64,000 nucleotides of DNA, taken from contig OY294048.1 of the NCBI GenBank assembly GCA_958510825.1, positions 9,255,589 to 9,319,588 of the forward strand, read 5' to 3'. The notes beneath the pieces were generated by a model. That model was not told where the DNA came from. It ran no database searches and saw only the letters and a program-made list of their open reading frames with translations. Below, piece after piece: positions 11,114-21,396 of this stretch. A program made the position numbers and the translations under genes. The stretch's first letter is position 1. Each line of letters opens with the position of its first letter. This DNA comes from Brachypterus glaber. Its lineage: Eukaryota; Arthropoda; Insecta; Coleoptera; Kateretidae.

Positions 11114-12639
11114 ATCGTTTTTAACAGTGTACGCGTTTATTTCTGCACGAAACCAGAATAGACACCCAGGGCTGTAATTTTAAAACAAGAGAGTTTCTAG
11201 TGTCACTTGAAATATGCCGGAACCAAAACCTTTGCTTCCCACCTACATTTCATGTATTTGTTATTTTAAGGATTGATCTTTTTCAAGTATCCAACAAAAA
11301 TATAATATAATACCTATTTAAATATCAATCATCTCTCTGATATAAATTTTCTCATACATAGTTTATCGAAATTACCCCCCCCCCCCTCCATTTTATAATA
11401 TGTAGAAATATTTTTTGCTAAATCGGTGAATATCATTTTTCTGCGTTTGGTAACATACTTTTTCTTTTTTTCCAGGTGAGTCTTTTTATTGAAAACATCA
11501 TCATTTTAACAAGTAAGTGGTTCTGTGAGTCCAAAGGAAAATGGTCCATATTTTTCAGGGTTTTTAACATAAATTATGTTACATAATAAATAAACTTACA
11601 ATACAGTAATAATATAAATAATTTTGTTTGGCTGGCTTTATTCAAATCGTAAAATGTCTAGGATATATAATCTCAAAATAAAATCATCATGGTCCATCAG
11701 CAGGGCATTTAAAAAATACACTTTTTTTAATTTTTAATATGCACCCACCCTATATTGTTTCAATTGAAAAACTATGCTTGCATACCAAATTTCAAGTTTG
11801 TATAATCATTTTTATTCTGGCATATGGCAACTTTTTACGATTGTGTAAATTGGACCTTGCCAATTTGCTTACGACGCTTGCGTTGCTATGGTAACTTAAA
11901 AATTGTTTACAAACGGGAAGGTTTAAAAAATATATACCTTTGAAAATACATATACCTTTATTGGAAATACTATACATTTAAACGTAGCTTTGAACAAAAT
12001 TTAATTAACGTAATTCTAATGGCTTGTTTATGCAGATATTTAATGAAACTTATTAACGAACTTTCAGTGGACTGCACAGAGCCCCGTGATTAGAGCTTAG
12101 ACCGAATAAACACATGACCTGAGTGATAATTAATTTATGTCCATACACTTTAAATAGTATATTACGCACCGAGTACGCGAACCTAGTTTTTAGTGCACGA
12201 GAGTGGTTTGCGTCGAGGTGCTTTATTGTTTTTCCTACACCTAAACATTAAAAAAGCGCAAAAATTATCTTAAAATTAATTTGTCAATTTGATGTTATGT
12301 GTTTGACGTATACTAATTTTCTGACAGCTGATCGTCACTTTCCAACCGTTGTCATAGGCAACGGGTGGGAAATAGGCACTGACTACTAACTAGGTCGTAG
12401 GAAAAAGTAGATTACATACCGAAGTGGAAAATATTTCATTTTGTGTGGGAAAGTTAGCTGACTAAGGGGCGTAGTCCCGCGGTCTGCTAATTCTAGAAGG
12501 AAAAATTAAATGTTCCGCCGAGGTTTGTTTACTATTTTATTCACAATTATACCTATTTATTTCACAATTGTTAATTCATTTTCCACAACAAAACCGGCAG
12601 TCTTTAAATATACGAATATTGGTGAAGTTAGCTAAAATT

Positions 12640-12970
12640 TTTTGCTTTAACCCCCCATATATTTTTTTTTGTTTTTGGGAGAATTACTTTCAAAATTGGT
12701 AGAATTGATCCTGATAATAAAAGTATTTTTTCCTGAAAAGTTTAGGTTAATCGGAATTTTCTTTCAGCTTTCTTTTATTTTTTTAAAAGTTTAACCCCCT
12801 TAACTTTCTTGTTTTGGGGAGGGATTACTTTCAAAAACAATAGGGATTTCCCCTCATAAAACTTTATTCTTCCTGAAAATTTCAAGTCGATCGGATATTC
12901 GTTCTTGAGTTATCGTGTCTACAAAAAAGTGAAATCAAACGGACAGGTGGACAGTTTTCTAAGCAATAAA
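12640..12970 (+). repeat. Dispersed repeat with two internal units (GTCGATCGGA family)
   Basis: Two degenerate direct units of about 150 bp share AACCCCC, GTTTTTGGGAG, ATTACTTTCAAAA and CCTGAAAA. The second ends in TCAAGTCGATCGGATATTCG then TTCTTGAGTTATCG. A single-unit copy lies at 33010-33160. The sequence just after it holds ACGGACAGGTGGACAG; GACGGACAGAC-type strings also occur near 29489, 35951 and 59597. The superfamily is unknown. Confidence 0.6.
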
Positions 12971-13225
12971 TCATCCTACCGACATTAAAAAAAGCCATTT
13001 TGAAGGTTTTTTAATTTCCTACAAGATTGCTAATTTGATTGTTGATAAAAAACTCAACTTTTTTACTGGTATGCAAAAATGTGCAAAAATAGACATTTTC
13101 TGACCTTCATTAATTGTTAATATTTTAAAAACCACACCAAATCCACCCAGCAAATACATAGATTTTCTTCTATTCAACTGTATTACCTTAACCATGGCAA
13201 AAGTTTTATATCCCTGGATTATTAT

Positions 13226-13249
13226 TCTAGCGCAGGCGCTGTGAATAAT
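13226..13249. repeat. Short GCGC hairpin (ATTATTCTAGCGC family)
   Basis: ATTCTAGCGCAGGCGCTGTGAAT is a compact imperfect palindrome. Close relatives are at about 26182-26210 (TTCACAGCGCGTAGGCGCT then AGAATAG) and 54819-54848 (CACAGCGCAAGCGCTAGAAT). The three copies suggest one short MITE terminus. Confidence 0.6.
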
Positions 13250-13858
13250 ATAAAAATATCAACAAGTCTATTAAATATTGCATAAATTGGATAAATTATA
13301 AATTGTATCACATACCACGCTGCCAGACCACTGCAGTAACCTGCCGATGGATGGTCTGGCCGAGTGAAACTTGTAAATGCATCTCTGATCCATTTTACCT
13401 TAAGTAATTCACTTAACCCCGTTTGATTGTACCATAAATGCAGCATAATTTGAACCAATTAAATGTTACATCAACATATTTTCATGAATGTTATTGGTTA
13501 AAGCTTAAATATGGCACATTGTGTTCTTCTCTTTTGGACATTCACGAAGCATGTATTTTGCCAACATGTTATCAATGATGCCAGTGATTTCTTTATATGC
13601 AATATACTATTGTATACAAGAGTATTTTACATATGCTGTAGAATTGGTATACTTTATTTACTTCGTATTATTATTCTGTTTATAAAAAAATTCCTGTAGA
13701 AATACAAAAGTACAAAATTAAATTTTACACTAAAACAAAAATGGTTCGGAATTCCCTCTAAACTGTATGACAGGACTATCCACGATACACACGTTAAATA
13801 AATTATAATAACAAATACACAAAACAAATAAAGTGTGCGGTACAAAAAAAGCGATCTA

Positions 13859-14710
13859 CGGGTCTTTACAGCGTAGTCCATCACCGCGAAACCATTACCG
13901 CGAAATCGTTACCGCACCACCGTTACCGCGCATGGACTTTACCGCGCATGGACTTTACCGCGAAAGCCATTACCACGAAGAAACTAACAGCGAAAGGGTC
14001 AATACCGCGCATGGAGTTTACCGCGAAAACCATTAGCGCTCATAATTATTTTAATTCTTTTTTTGAAGAAAAAAAGATTAAATAAAAAAAATAATATTTT
14101 GCAGAAAACAATCAAACAGTTTTAACTGATATAGCTGCTGGGTTAGGTTTGTGGCCATTACATTTCCTTCCGAAGTATGCAAACGCCCTTTGCAACAAAG
14201 CACTTCGTAATTTACGCACTTACAATTTTTTTTTATATTTAACAGTCTTTTTTTTCCTGTATATGAAATGTTTATATACAGCGAGGTATTTGCCCCTAGC
14301 ACTTTTCATTATTTCGATCGACATGACGATTCGTACTAAACTGATTATTAATCAGCGATTCATAGAAACCAGTCGATATAAATAAAAAAAAACACACATA
14401 AAAACCCAAACACAGTATGGGTACATATAACGTTCCACTTTATCAATAAAAATCCAAACCAAATCCAGAACTAACCAAACCAAACTGCCATCAACCCCAC
14501 GGAAATACCCCTACATAAAATAAAAATAATGTATAAGTATTTTCGCTGTAAAAGTCATACGCGGTAAAGACCGTTCGCTCTAATGAACTGCGAGGTAACT
14601 GCGGGAAAGGACATGCGCGGTAATGGCTTGTCGCGGTAATGGCGATCGCGGTAATGGATTTCGCGGTAATGGTCTTCGCGGTTGTTTTTTCACTGTAAAG
14701 TCCGGCGCCC
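13859..14710. mobile_element. Foldback element with GC-rich TACCGCG subterminal repeats, 8-bp TSD
   Basis: An exact 8-bp direct repeat, GCGATCTA, lies at 13851-13858 and 14711-14718. The termini inside it are inverted: CGGGTCTTTACAG at the left and CTGTAAAGTCCGGCGCCC at the right. Each end carries a cluster of short repeats: TTACCGCGAAA/CATGGACTTTACCGCG at 13870-14035, and the complement CGCGGTAATGG at 14615-14690. The middle (14040-14560) is A/T-rich. An 8-bp TSD fits hAT or Mutator-like elements; no transposase is present. The small ORFs here are read-through of the repeats. Confidence 0.75.
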
Positions 14711-14839
14711 GCGATCTACAGGTTGGCCCATAAGTCACTTTACCATTTAAAAATTGAATAACTTTTTTGTTCTTTAATTTTTTTGTATTATTTCTTTTAC
14801 AATATAGAGTACAAGAAATGTAAATTTTTTTAAACAATG

Positions 14840-15310
14840 TAAGAAAAATCATGTCTTTTAAATGACGTTCATTTTCCGCCTTGCAAGCACGGTCTCTTTA
14901 CACGACATTTTCCATGACGGCTCCTAACATGTCTGCCTTAAGCTGTTGAATAGGCCTGGGCTTGTTCACATACACCCGATCTTTCAGGTAGCCCTAAAGA
15001 AAAAAGTCCGGTGTTGTCAAATCGGGCGATCGTGAAGGAAAATGAAAAACCCGAATTTCGCGAAATTATTCGCTCTTAGAAAATCTGCCTTGTGGCTCTG
15101 GCCGTATGGGTAATTACCGCATCTTGCTGCCACCATGTCCTCCACTGCAGGGCGCACAAAATTTTCCAGCATTGCGCGATATCGGTCGCCATTCACCATA
15201 ACTGTATTGCCATTTTCCTACCATAAAAAAGGCCCATTTACCATTTGGGATGTCACACCGCACCAAACCGTGACCTTGAGGTGGCGCAATTCACGTTGAT
15301 GCACGACCCT
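14840..15310 (-). pseudogene. Mariner-family transposase, C-terminal half, broken
   Basis: Minus-strand reading from about 15300 gives, across frame breaks, VTVWCGVTS, then NTVMVNGDRYRAMLENFV, then a shifted FLRANNFAKFGF (the region after the second catalytic aspartate in this family), and finally GYLKD-like sequence, PIQQLKADMLGAVMENVV and KAENERHLKDMIF. These follow the order of an IS630/mariner catalytic core and tail. Mutations seen: a stop in the FLRAN segment after FFIFLHDRPI, a frame change before the GYLKD block, and GTG-TAA in place of GTG-AAA after MENVV. The gene is dead. A better-preserved relative of the tail lies at 42565-42727. Confidence 0.8.
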
Positions 15311-15324
15311 AGCTGGAGCCATAC

Positions 15325-15421
15325 ATGTTAAGAGCCGTCATGGAAAATTTTGTGAAAAGAGCCCGTGCTTGCAATTCGGAAAATGGACGTTATTTAACAG
15401 AAATGATTTTTCATACATAGT
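15325..15421 (+). pseudogene. Second, inverted copy of the mariner transposase 3' end
   Basis: Plus-strand reading gives LRAVMENFVKRARAC and NGRYLTEMIFHT before a stop near 15419. It is homologous to the left-arm tail but in the opposite direction, with its own set of substitutions. It has no N-terminal part and no start. Confidence 0.8.
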
Positions 15422-15525
15422 CTATTTCCTGTACTCTATATTGTAAAAGAAACAAATAAAAAAATTGACAAACAAAAAAGTTATTTAATTTTTAAATGGT
15501 AAAGTGACTTATGGACCATCCTGTA

Positions 15526-15984
15526 TATAGATAGCATTGAAGTATTGATCTAGTTTAGTCAAGATCTGCATAGATTGGAATATTCTGCTTACCAGTTTTT
15601 TTTATTCGAGTTTGAATTTTAAGTTTAGGTCAAATTATCTAAGGTAACTACCACACACTTTATTTTTTTGTGTGCCTGTGTTATGAATAATTTAATAGAG
15701 CACACTTTCTATAATGTGTCGTTTATAACGTATACTTAGTACAAAACTTAATTTATGAATATAGCCTTTATATTTTGGGGTGGTTATAATGATAGTTAAT
15801 TTAGATAAAACAAAATACCTATTAAAAGTTATCCTTCATTATTTATCCATTGTGTGGTAGACATTAGAAGAATTTTACATTCTGGGCAACCATTTATCAT
15901 ATAGATAGTATTAATTTCTGCAACAAATATGAAAATTCATATATAAAGGTCCCACTTTCACGTGCGGCGTATATGCCGTTATTA
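15526..15984. other. No recognised feature
   Basis: A/T-rich DNA between the mariner and the second LINE insertion. Nothing recognised. Confidence 0.4.
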
Positions 15985-15997
15985 TGGCCAATAGGTT
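15985..15997. repeat. Target-site duplication, left copy (LINE-2 of window)
   Basis: TGGCCAATAGGTT is repeated exactly at 16458-16470. Confidence 0.9.
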
Positions 15998-16457
15998 AGT
16001 AGTAGTAAGGGTGGGAAGGCTACACGCCAGGCATCTAGGCCATTATGGCCTCCCAGCCTAAACCTACCGGACCTCCTTAAAAAGGTCGCGATATCTGTCC
16101 AGGCAAGAATACGCAACTCCTCTCTTCGAAGCGTTGCCACTCCGAAGATCTCCTGTCGTATTCTGCCGAACCGATCACATTGTCCTAGGAAATGGAAGGG
16201 CGATTCTTCGTCCATCCCGCAACCCGAACAGACGGGGTCGTTACCGACCTTCATCTTGAACAGGTGCCTTCCTAGTGCACAGTGACCCGTAGTAGCCACG
16301 CGGTTTTTGACTTGCTTGGACTGGAAAGGAAGTCCTTTGCCTGCCTGCAGTTCGTGACCATTGGCCAGCTTTCTCTTAGTTTTTCTCCAGCCCACGTATA
16401 GGGCTGATGTGACTTGTTTCCTTGTAACGCCAAGCATGGGTTCGGGTCCCATGCACT
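15998..16457 (-). mobile_element. 5'-truncated LINE insertion with (TAC)n tail
   Basis: A 460-bp insertion on the minus strand is bounded by a perfect 13-bp duplication. Its 3' end is the trinucleotide tail read as TACTACTACT on the minus strand. The coding frame runs through the tail into the TSD before stopping, so there is essentially no 3' UTR. The visibly higher GC content than the flanks supports a recent arrival. Confidence 0.92.
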
Positions 16458-16470
16458 TGGCCAATAGGTT
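16458..16470. repeat. Target-site duplication, right copy (LINE-2 of window)
   Basis: It is identical to 15985-15997. Confidence 0.9.
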
Positions 16471-16631
16471 TGTTTCATTTTAAATTAAGAGAAAAATGCA
16501 GTTCTTTGTGAAAAGCGGGTACATTTTTATTTAAATCCAAAGTACAGACTAGGAGGTTAGTAATGGAACACAATATCGTCCATATGTCCGCCTCGGCTCG
16601 TCGCTCTAGCTTAAAGGATATCAGTGTTATT

Positions 16632-16715
16632 AATTAAAAACCCGTAGGGCTCATTTGCGGACCAACCTTTAGAGGAACTTTTTTTTAATTTTTGGATGCA
16701 GAATCATTCTTACAT
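16632..16715 (-). repeat. Dispersed repeat family H, copy 1
   Basis: CCGTAGGGCTCATTTGCGG, CCAACCTTTAGAGGAAC and GCAGAATCATTC match, in order, parts of 29320-29385, 30955-31050, 46195-46285 and 56210-56295. The consensus reading contains GATTCTACATCAGAAAATA, a GTTCCTATAAA block and GGGAGCTAC. Non-coding. Confidence 0.7.
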
Positions 16716-17025
16716 TTTGGCATGCCAGTTATTGATCACCCTGTACAATATGCTTTACAGAAAATTACATGTCGGTTCATGGCAACCAATATTTTTTTAC
16801 AGTATACAGAAATTAGTCAGGGTGTTAGAAGAATTAGCTGGATCGTTCTTAAGCAAAAAAACTAAACAATAAGCATACAAATTGGGACCCTTTTTTAAAG
16901 CACACGAATGCAGCCGTAGTTTATTATTCTTAGAATATTTTCTCACAAAACAATGCTTACTATTTAATGATGCATACCTGTGTTTGCTTTTATGCATACC
17001 ACAATTTGTTTTATCAGTGGGCATT
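16716..17025. other. No recognised feature
   Basis: CACCCTGTACA occurs at about 16738 (recurrent TE-end motif). Overlapping ORFs at 16797-17109 on opposite strands lack motifs. Confidence 0.35.
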
Positions 17026-18155
17026 TCCACGCGAATGTCGGACAAGAGAAACGAAATTCCTGGAACGTTTTATGAACTTAAAATAGCAGTTCATATGCTA
17101 AACGCCTGACGAGAAATTGCATAATGGAAAATAATTCGGGACTGTTTACAAGACTTACATTTAGGACACACATTAAGAGACAACGCTTTGTAACGGTTTT
17201 AATTCAATGACAAAAAGTTGCTGCCAACAGGACAGTTTTATGATAGAGCTTCTATTTTTATAAAAACTGATGAAAATTTTTACGAAGTCAACCTTGGAGG
17301 CCTGAATTGACACGGAAACATGTTAAAATGTGTAAAATGTTGTAAATTTTACGGAAACCGGTGTTGAAATTATATATTTTTACACATTTTAATGCGTTTC
17401 CGTTTCAGTTCAGGTCTACACGGTCGACTGTGTAAATTTCCACGTGAATATCGACAAGAGAAACAAAATTCCTGGAACCCTTTATGAACTTAAAATAGCA
17501 GTTCATATGCTTAACGCCTGACGACAAATAGCATAATGGAAATTAATTCGGGGCTGTTTACAAGACTTACATTTAGGACACACATTAAGAGACAACGCTT
17601 TGTAACGGTTTTAATTCAATGACAAAAAGTTGCTGCCAACAGGACAGTTTTATGATCGAACTTCTATTCTTATAAAAACTGTTGAAAATTTTTACACAGT
17701 CGACCTTGGACGCCTGAATTGACACGGAAACATGTTAAAATGCGTAAAATGTAAATTTTACGGAAACCGGTGTTAAAATTATATATTTTTACACATTTTA
17801 ATGCGATTCCGTGTCAGTTCAGGTCTACACGGTCTACTGTGCAAATTTCCACGTGAATATTGTAAAGAGAAACGAAATTCCTGGAACGTTATATGAACTT
17901 AAAATAGCAGTAGATATGCTAAACGTCTGACGACAAATAGCACATTGGAAATTAATTCGGGACTGTCTTGTAGACTTTTTGTAGACTTACATTTGGTACA
18001 CACATTAAGAAACAACGCGTTGCAACAGTTTTAATTCAATGACAAAAAGTTGCTGCCAAAAGGACAGTTTTATGATAGACTTTATATTCTTACAAAAACT
18101 GATGAAAATTTTTACACAGACGAACGTGTAGGCCTGAACTGACACGGAAACGTGT
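17026..18155 (+). repeat. Tandem array, about 2.7 units of about 410 bp
   Basis: Unit starts (GAGAAAC) fall at 17046, 17458 and 17867, giving periods of 412 and 409. Each unit contains AATTCCTGGAAC, TTAATTCAATGACAAAAAGT and AGTTGCTGCCAACAGGACAG. It also contains an inverted-repeat block from CCTGAATTGACACGGAAAC to GTTTCCGTTTCAGTTCAGG, followed by GTCGACTGTGTAAATTT. That block is related to the TA-flanked MITE at 46723-46931. The third unit breaks off inside the block. The ORFs inside are not conserved between units. Confidence 0.9.
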
Positions 18156-18859
18156 TTTAGCCTACGAAAAAAAAATTAAAATGAGCTAAGGAAGGTTTAA
18201 GTTTATTTCGAAAGGTTTTATTGGCCTATTTTAATAAAAAAAAAACATACTTTATTACTGAATAAATTAAATTCAAAAATTAATATTTAAAAAAATATAT
18301 ATATGATGCTTGAAGAAAAAAAAAGTGCTTTTTTTACTCGTTTGTAGTTTGTAAATTCTACAGACTAGTAAAAAAAGCTTCACTTTTCCTCTTAGTAAAA
18401 CAATATACTATTTTATATAAATTCTTGCATTACTCGCAGGAATATTCCAGATATCAGCTGCAATTAATTTCCATATTACTATTATTAGGAACAGCTTTCT
18501 GTTTTCTTTAATAAAGTTATTATACACAATAGTGCGAATACAGAATTAATAGTATGCCTTTTTAGTAGGGGTGATTGGGGTAAATTGTGACAGTTATCAA
18601 GCGTAAGTCTAAATTTAAAAAAACATTAATAGCAGTTTTTAATCATAAATTATTTTAATAAACCTCATTTGTAATACATACAATATCGACAGTGTTGCAA
18701 CATCTTTTATAAAAATAATTATTTGATTAGTTCTAGTGGCCATTTTTTTAATCAAAGCTTAATTAAGCCGTTTTTAATAAAAAAATAAGAAACAATAAAG
18801 TATCTTAACCTTGAGATACACCAGATGTATTTCGCGGATCCGTTTTTGACTTTACATTA
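18156..18859. other. AT-rich interval, nothing recognised
   Basis: Long A and T runs; no gene or repeat partner recognised. Confidence 0.4.
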
Positions 18860-18867
18860 CTCCGGAC

Positions 18868-19725
18868 CAGGGATTGCAATCCCGCACAAGTTTGAATCCT
18901 GTGGGATTTTTGCGGGATTGACTTCAATCCCGCGGGATCCCGCATGCGGGATTGTAATTTTTTATTTACCGATATATTTTTTTGTTTTTGTTTTGTTTTG
19001 TTTTACGTTTTTTTTTTATATTTTATAATTTATAAATATGCAGCTATCATATGTGCTTTTAGCAAACTATATTTTTATAAAAAAAATAAAAACAGTAAAA
19101 AATAGTAACTATTAAAAAATATATAATATACAATATACTTATATAAATTATATATGAAAAGCAAATTGAATTAAATTTTCAAAACCAAACAAAATCGAAA
19201 TCTCACATAATATGTAGGTATAATATAACTTATATCATACTTTATTATTATTTTTTAATTGGAACCGTGCACTAATTACGTAAGGTGCTTTTTAAAGGGC
19301 TTTTGACCCCTAACGTAAGATTTTTTAAAATTTTCATGAGCTTTTTACTAAAACTATAATTTTTATATGCTTCCTCTAAAAATCTTACATAATTTGAGCA
19401 TGATTCTATTATACTAAAGCGCTTATTGTTTTTTTTAAGTGTATCCCTAAAAAGCACAAGGCATATTTACAAGGATCTCCTAGTCGAGTTCTTCGTTTTT
19501 TTTTTTGTTCATAAGCCATTATGTTTATTTTCCATACTTCTTTGTGCGGTGTGGTAGGTAGTAATAGGCAGTATTTTCACGAGTCTTGAGAAAACCGTAC
19601 GTCATGTTTATTTTTTTAACCGTAGTCAATCCCGCAAATCCCGCGGGTTTCCGCATTTCAATCCCGAACTTTTGCGGATTAGAAAATGGCCCGGGATTGC
19701 GGGATCCCACTTTTTGCAATTACTA
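18868..19725. mobile_element. hAT-like non-autonomous element
   Basis: Candidate 8-bp TSDs CTCCGGAC (18860-18867) and CTCCGGAG (19726-19733) match at 7 of 8 positions. The ends are CAGGGATTGCAATCCCGC at the left and TTTTTGCAATTACTA at the right. Subterminal blocks full of ATCCCGC/GCGGGAT motifs are inverted between the ends (18880-18955 and 19625-19710). The CAGGG/8-bp pattern is typical of the hAT superfamily. The interior is A/T-rich, with no transposase recognised. Confidence 0.65.
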
Positions 19726-19765
19726 CTCCGGAGCGACTCAGGCCACGGAAGTGGCCCAGTGGGCG

Positions 19766-19910
19766 ACCCTTTGGCTGTTTCACGAGCCCTTTATTAGCCA
19801 TTTCACGGGCCTTCCTTTGAACAGTTTGCGGGCTTCCTTTATCCGTTTCGCGAGCCTCACTTTAACTGTTTCGCGGGCCCCCTTTGGTTGTTTCGTGGAC
19901 CTTGTTTACT
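19766..19910 (+). repeat. Degenerate minisatellite, about six units of 22-28 bp
   Basis: Units have the form CCTTT, then about 5 variable bases, then GTTTCGCGGGCC. It is GC-richer than its surroundings. It is followed by GCCGGCCC and GTACGCCACTG (19912-19946), a string like the reverse of hAT ends beginning CAGTGGCG. Confidence 0.75.
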
Positions 19911-19950
19911 CTGCCGGCCCGAGCCCTAAGTATCCAGTACGCCACTGACT

Positions 19951-20469
19951 TAACTTTAGTCACATTAAGTTACAGTCCATATACTTCAAAATATAATCGA
20001 TTAGATGCGTCTGGACCGTAGCTACGCGTAGGTACTCCGTTACGTATTTTATAAATGAGGATATTGGAAAGAAATGTGTGTGGCTTTTGTTTAGCCAAAG
20101 AACACAAAATCAATAATAATAATAACTCAATTTTCCTTTAGAATACATGATTGAAAACAACGTTGTGACAACTGACCCGGACCTCCCCTACTTATGCATT
20201 CGTTACACATACCTATCTCATATGAATTACGTAGTCGGCATTCAAAAGCTCTAAAGTAAAATGCCTCAAGAGACTTAAATTGTATCAAGTTTTGGATTAA
20301 ACACGCTACTTGTAATATTACATAGGGAATAATATTCTCTATACCTATTTCACATTATAAAACTGCTTTTAATATGGTAAAACGGGAAGTTATTGACCCT
20401 TTAAGAATTTGCGTTTACCAATTTAGTTCAAGATATTATTTTTGAAAAAATGTAGATAGACCAGCACTT
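19951..20469. other. No recognised feature
   Basis: A/T-rich single-copy-looking sequence without a recognisable gene. Confidence 0.35.
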
Positions 20470-21360
20470 AAGTTTTGAAAAAGCCTTGTATTTGTGCAAA
20501 ATTTTTTATTTATTTTTTCACTTATTTTCGCGTATTTTCGCATTTTATGACATTTCATGTCGATATAAATCAATTTCAAGCAAAACGAAAATTGTCGGTC
20601 GGTCGATCTGTTGATCGATCAACCGTTCGATCGATTGATCGGTCGGTCAAACTTCACTCCTGCGGGACAAAGGGCAATTATATATAAATGGTTACAACAG
20701 TTTTTGTGAAACATGGAATGATAGGGTTTGTAAAGCTGAAATAATAAAAAAATCATCTCCACGCCCAAATGTGAAAAAGCGAAAAAGCTTTTTTACTGGG
20801 CACTATATTGCTTTTCCATTTTGAAAAGGGCAAATGAGGAAAATACAAAAATTTGAAAATGGCTATTTAGGAGGTTTTGAGGTTGCTGAAATTGAATCTG
20901 ATAATAATTTTAACCCCATTGGGGTGAGAGGGTAAATATTTTTATATGTTTTCAATATTTTCGTCAAAATTGGTATATGAGGGTTTTTGGGTTGCCGAAA
21001 GTGAATATGATAATAAGAAAATCTTACTCCACCCCCTGAGTGGCAGGGCGTAGTTTTCGTGAAAATTGGTATATTGGGGTTTATGAGTTTTCTAAAAGTG
21101 AATCTGATAATAATAAAATTCTAATCCCACCCCTCATGGGCGGGGGGTAGTTTTCTTGCGAATATTTATTGTATGTATGTGTAAAACTGATATTAAAGTA
21201 ATTTTTTCCTAAATCAACCCCCTGAGGGGCAGGGGCTAGTTTTCGTAAAAGTTGGTATTTTGGAGTTTTTGAGGTGGCTGAAAGTGAATCTAATAATAAA
21301 AAAACCATTTTTACGCGCGGATGTGAAAAGTGGGAAAGCTCTTTTACTAGGCAGTCTATT
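20470..21360 (+). repeat. Repeat family A, copy 1, with internal minisatellite
   Basis: It matches 53060-54265. Shared landmarks are AGCCTTGTATT, TGTCGATATAAATCAATTTC, a CGGTCGGTCGAT tract, repeated units containing GTGAATCTGATAATAA plus CCCCCTGAGGGG, and the end ACGCGCGGATGTGAAAA with GGGAAAGCTCTTTTACT. The internal units (20860-21300) recur about every 75-120 bp. The uninterrupted AGCCTTGTATT at 20480 shows the empty form of the SINE insertion site at 53082. A second end-like motif followed by CTATATTGCTTTTCC at 20795-20825 suggests two copies head to tail. Confidence 0.75.
20596..20648. repeat. CGGT/GATC-rich imperfect palindrome
   Basis: The tract starts TCGGTCGGTCGATC and ends GATCGGTCGGTC, with GATCGATCAACCG in the middle. 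The family A copy at 53458-53486 has a shorter, purer (CGGT)n version. Confidence 0.8.
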
Positions 21361-21396
21361 TTTTATTTAATTAATTGTATTCTTTGGTATATAATA

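Larger units (their letters stand above)
10041..11170. mobile_element. Foldback element with nested insertions
   Basis: Left-arm sequence CTATTCTGGTTTCGAGCGGA (10050-10069) and CTCTAGAATAGGCAT (10099-10113) has inverted matches: TGCCTATTCTAGAAAAAAG to TTTTTTCCGCT at 10297-10341, and CGAAACCAGAATAGACACCC at 11148-11167. The last piece lies about 800 bp further out, because the right arm was split by a SINE (10650-10801), a Penelope scrap (10847-10903) and a palindromic MITE (10925-11113). The ORF at 10268-10606 crosses arm and spacer and is not a gene. Confidence 0.6.
11171..13850. other. AT-rich interval with repeat fragments
   Basis: No gene is supported. Contents: a C-run at 11376-11386; an X-box-like palindrome at 11882-11895; a family-E-like palindromic area at 12150-12480 (TATATTACGCACCGAG, TAGGTCGTAGGAAAAAG); a dispersed repeat at 12640-12960; and a short GCGC hairpin at 13226-13249. 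Confidence 0.4.
14719..15523. mobile_element. Defective mariner with two inverted 3' ends
   Basis: TA flanks both ends (14717-14718, 15524-15525). The terminal inverted repeats are long: CATAAGTCACTTTACCATTT at the left, and its complement AAATGGTAAAGTGACTTATG at the right, continuing through AATAACTTTTTTGTT. Homology continues inwards for about 200 bp, because the left arm (14719-14935, minus strand) and right arm (15329-15523, plus strand) are both the 3' end of the transposase gene. The element is therefore a 3'-to-3' inverted derivative. It inserted into the TA of the right 8-bp TSD of the foldback at 13859-14710. Confidence 0.85.
15982..16457 (-). pseudogene. LINE ORF2 C-terminus with CCHC motif
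   Basis: About 150 codons of a non-LTR retrotransposon ORF2 C-terminal region, 5'-truncated at the insertion boundary. The diagnostic part is TTGHCALGRHLFKM followed by a C-x2-C-x8-H-x4-C cluster (CSGCGMDEESPFHFLGQC), the same spacing as in the LINE at 4077-4613. RNase H and reverse transcriptase are lost to truncation. The frame is open throughout and ends at TAA only after the (TAC)n tail (reading LLLLT) and TSD, so the last residues are not native. The two LINEs differ in sequence and tail repeat and are separate families. Confidence 0.87.

Noticed and set aside
13833..14036. ORF rich in HYRE/AHGLYRE segments
   Set aside because: It is the translation of the TACCGCG subterminal repeats of the foldback at 13859-14710.
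20860..21300. CRISPR-like array from regularly recurring units
   Set aside because: Units vary in both repeat and spacing, the same array occurs at 53.6-54.2 kb, and the context is a eukaryotic transposon-rich region.
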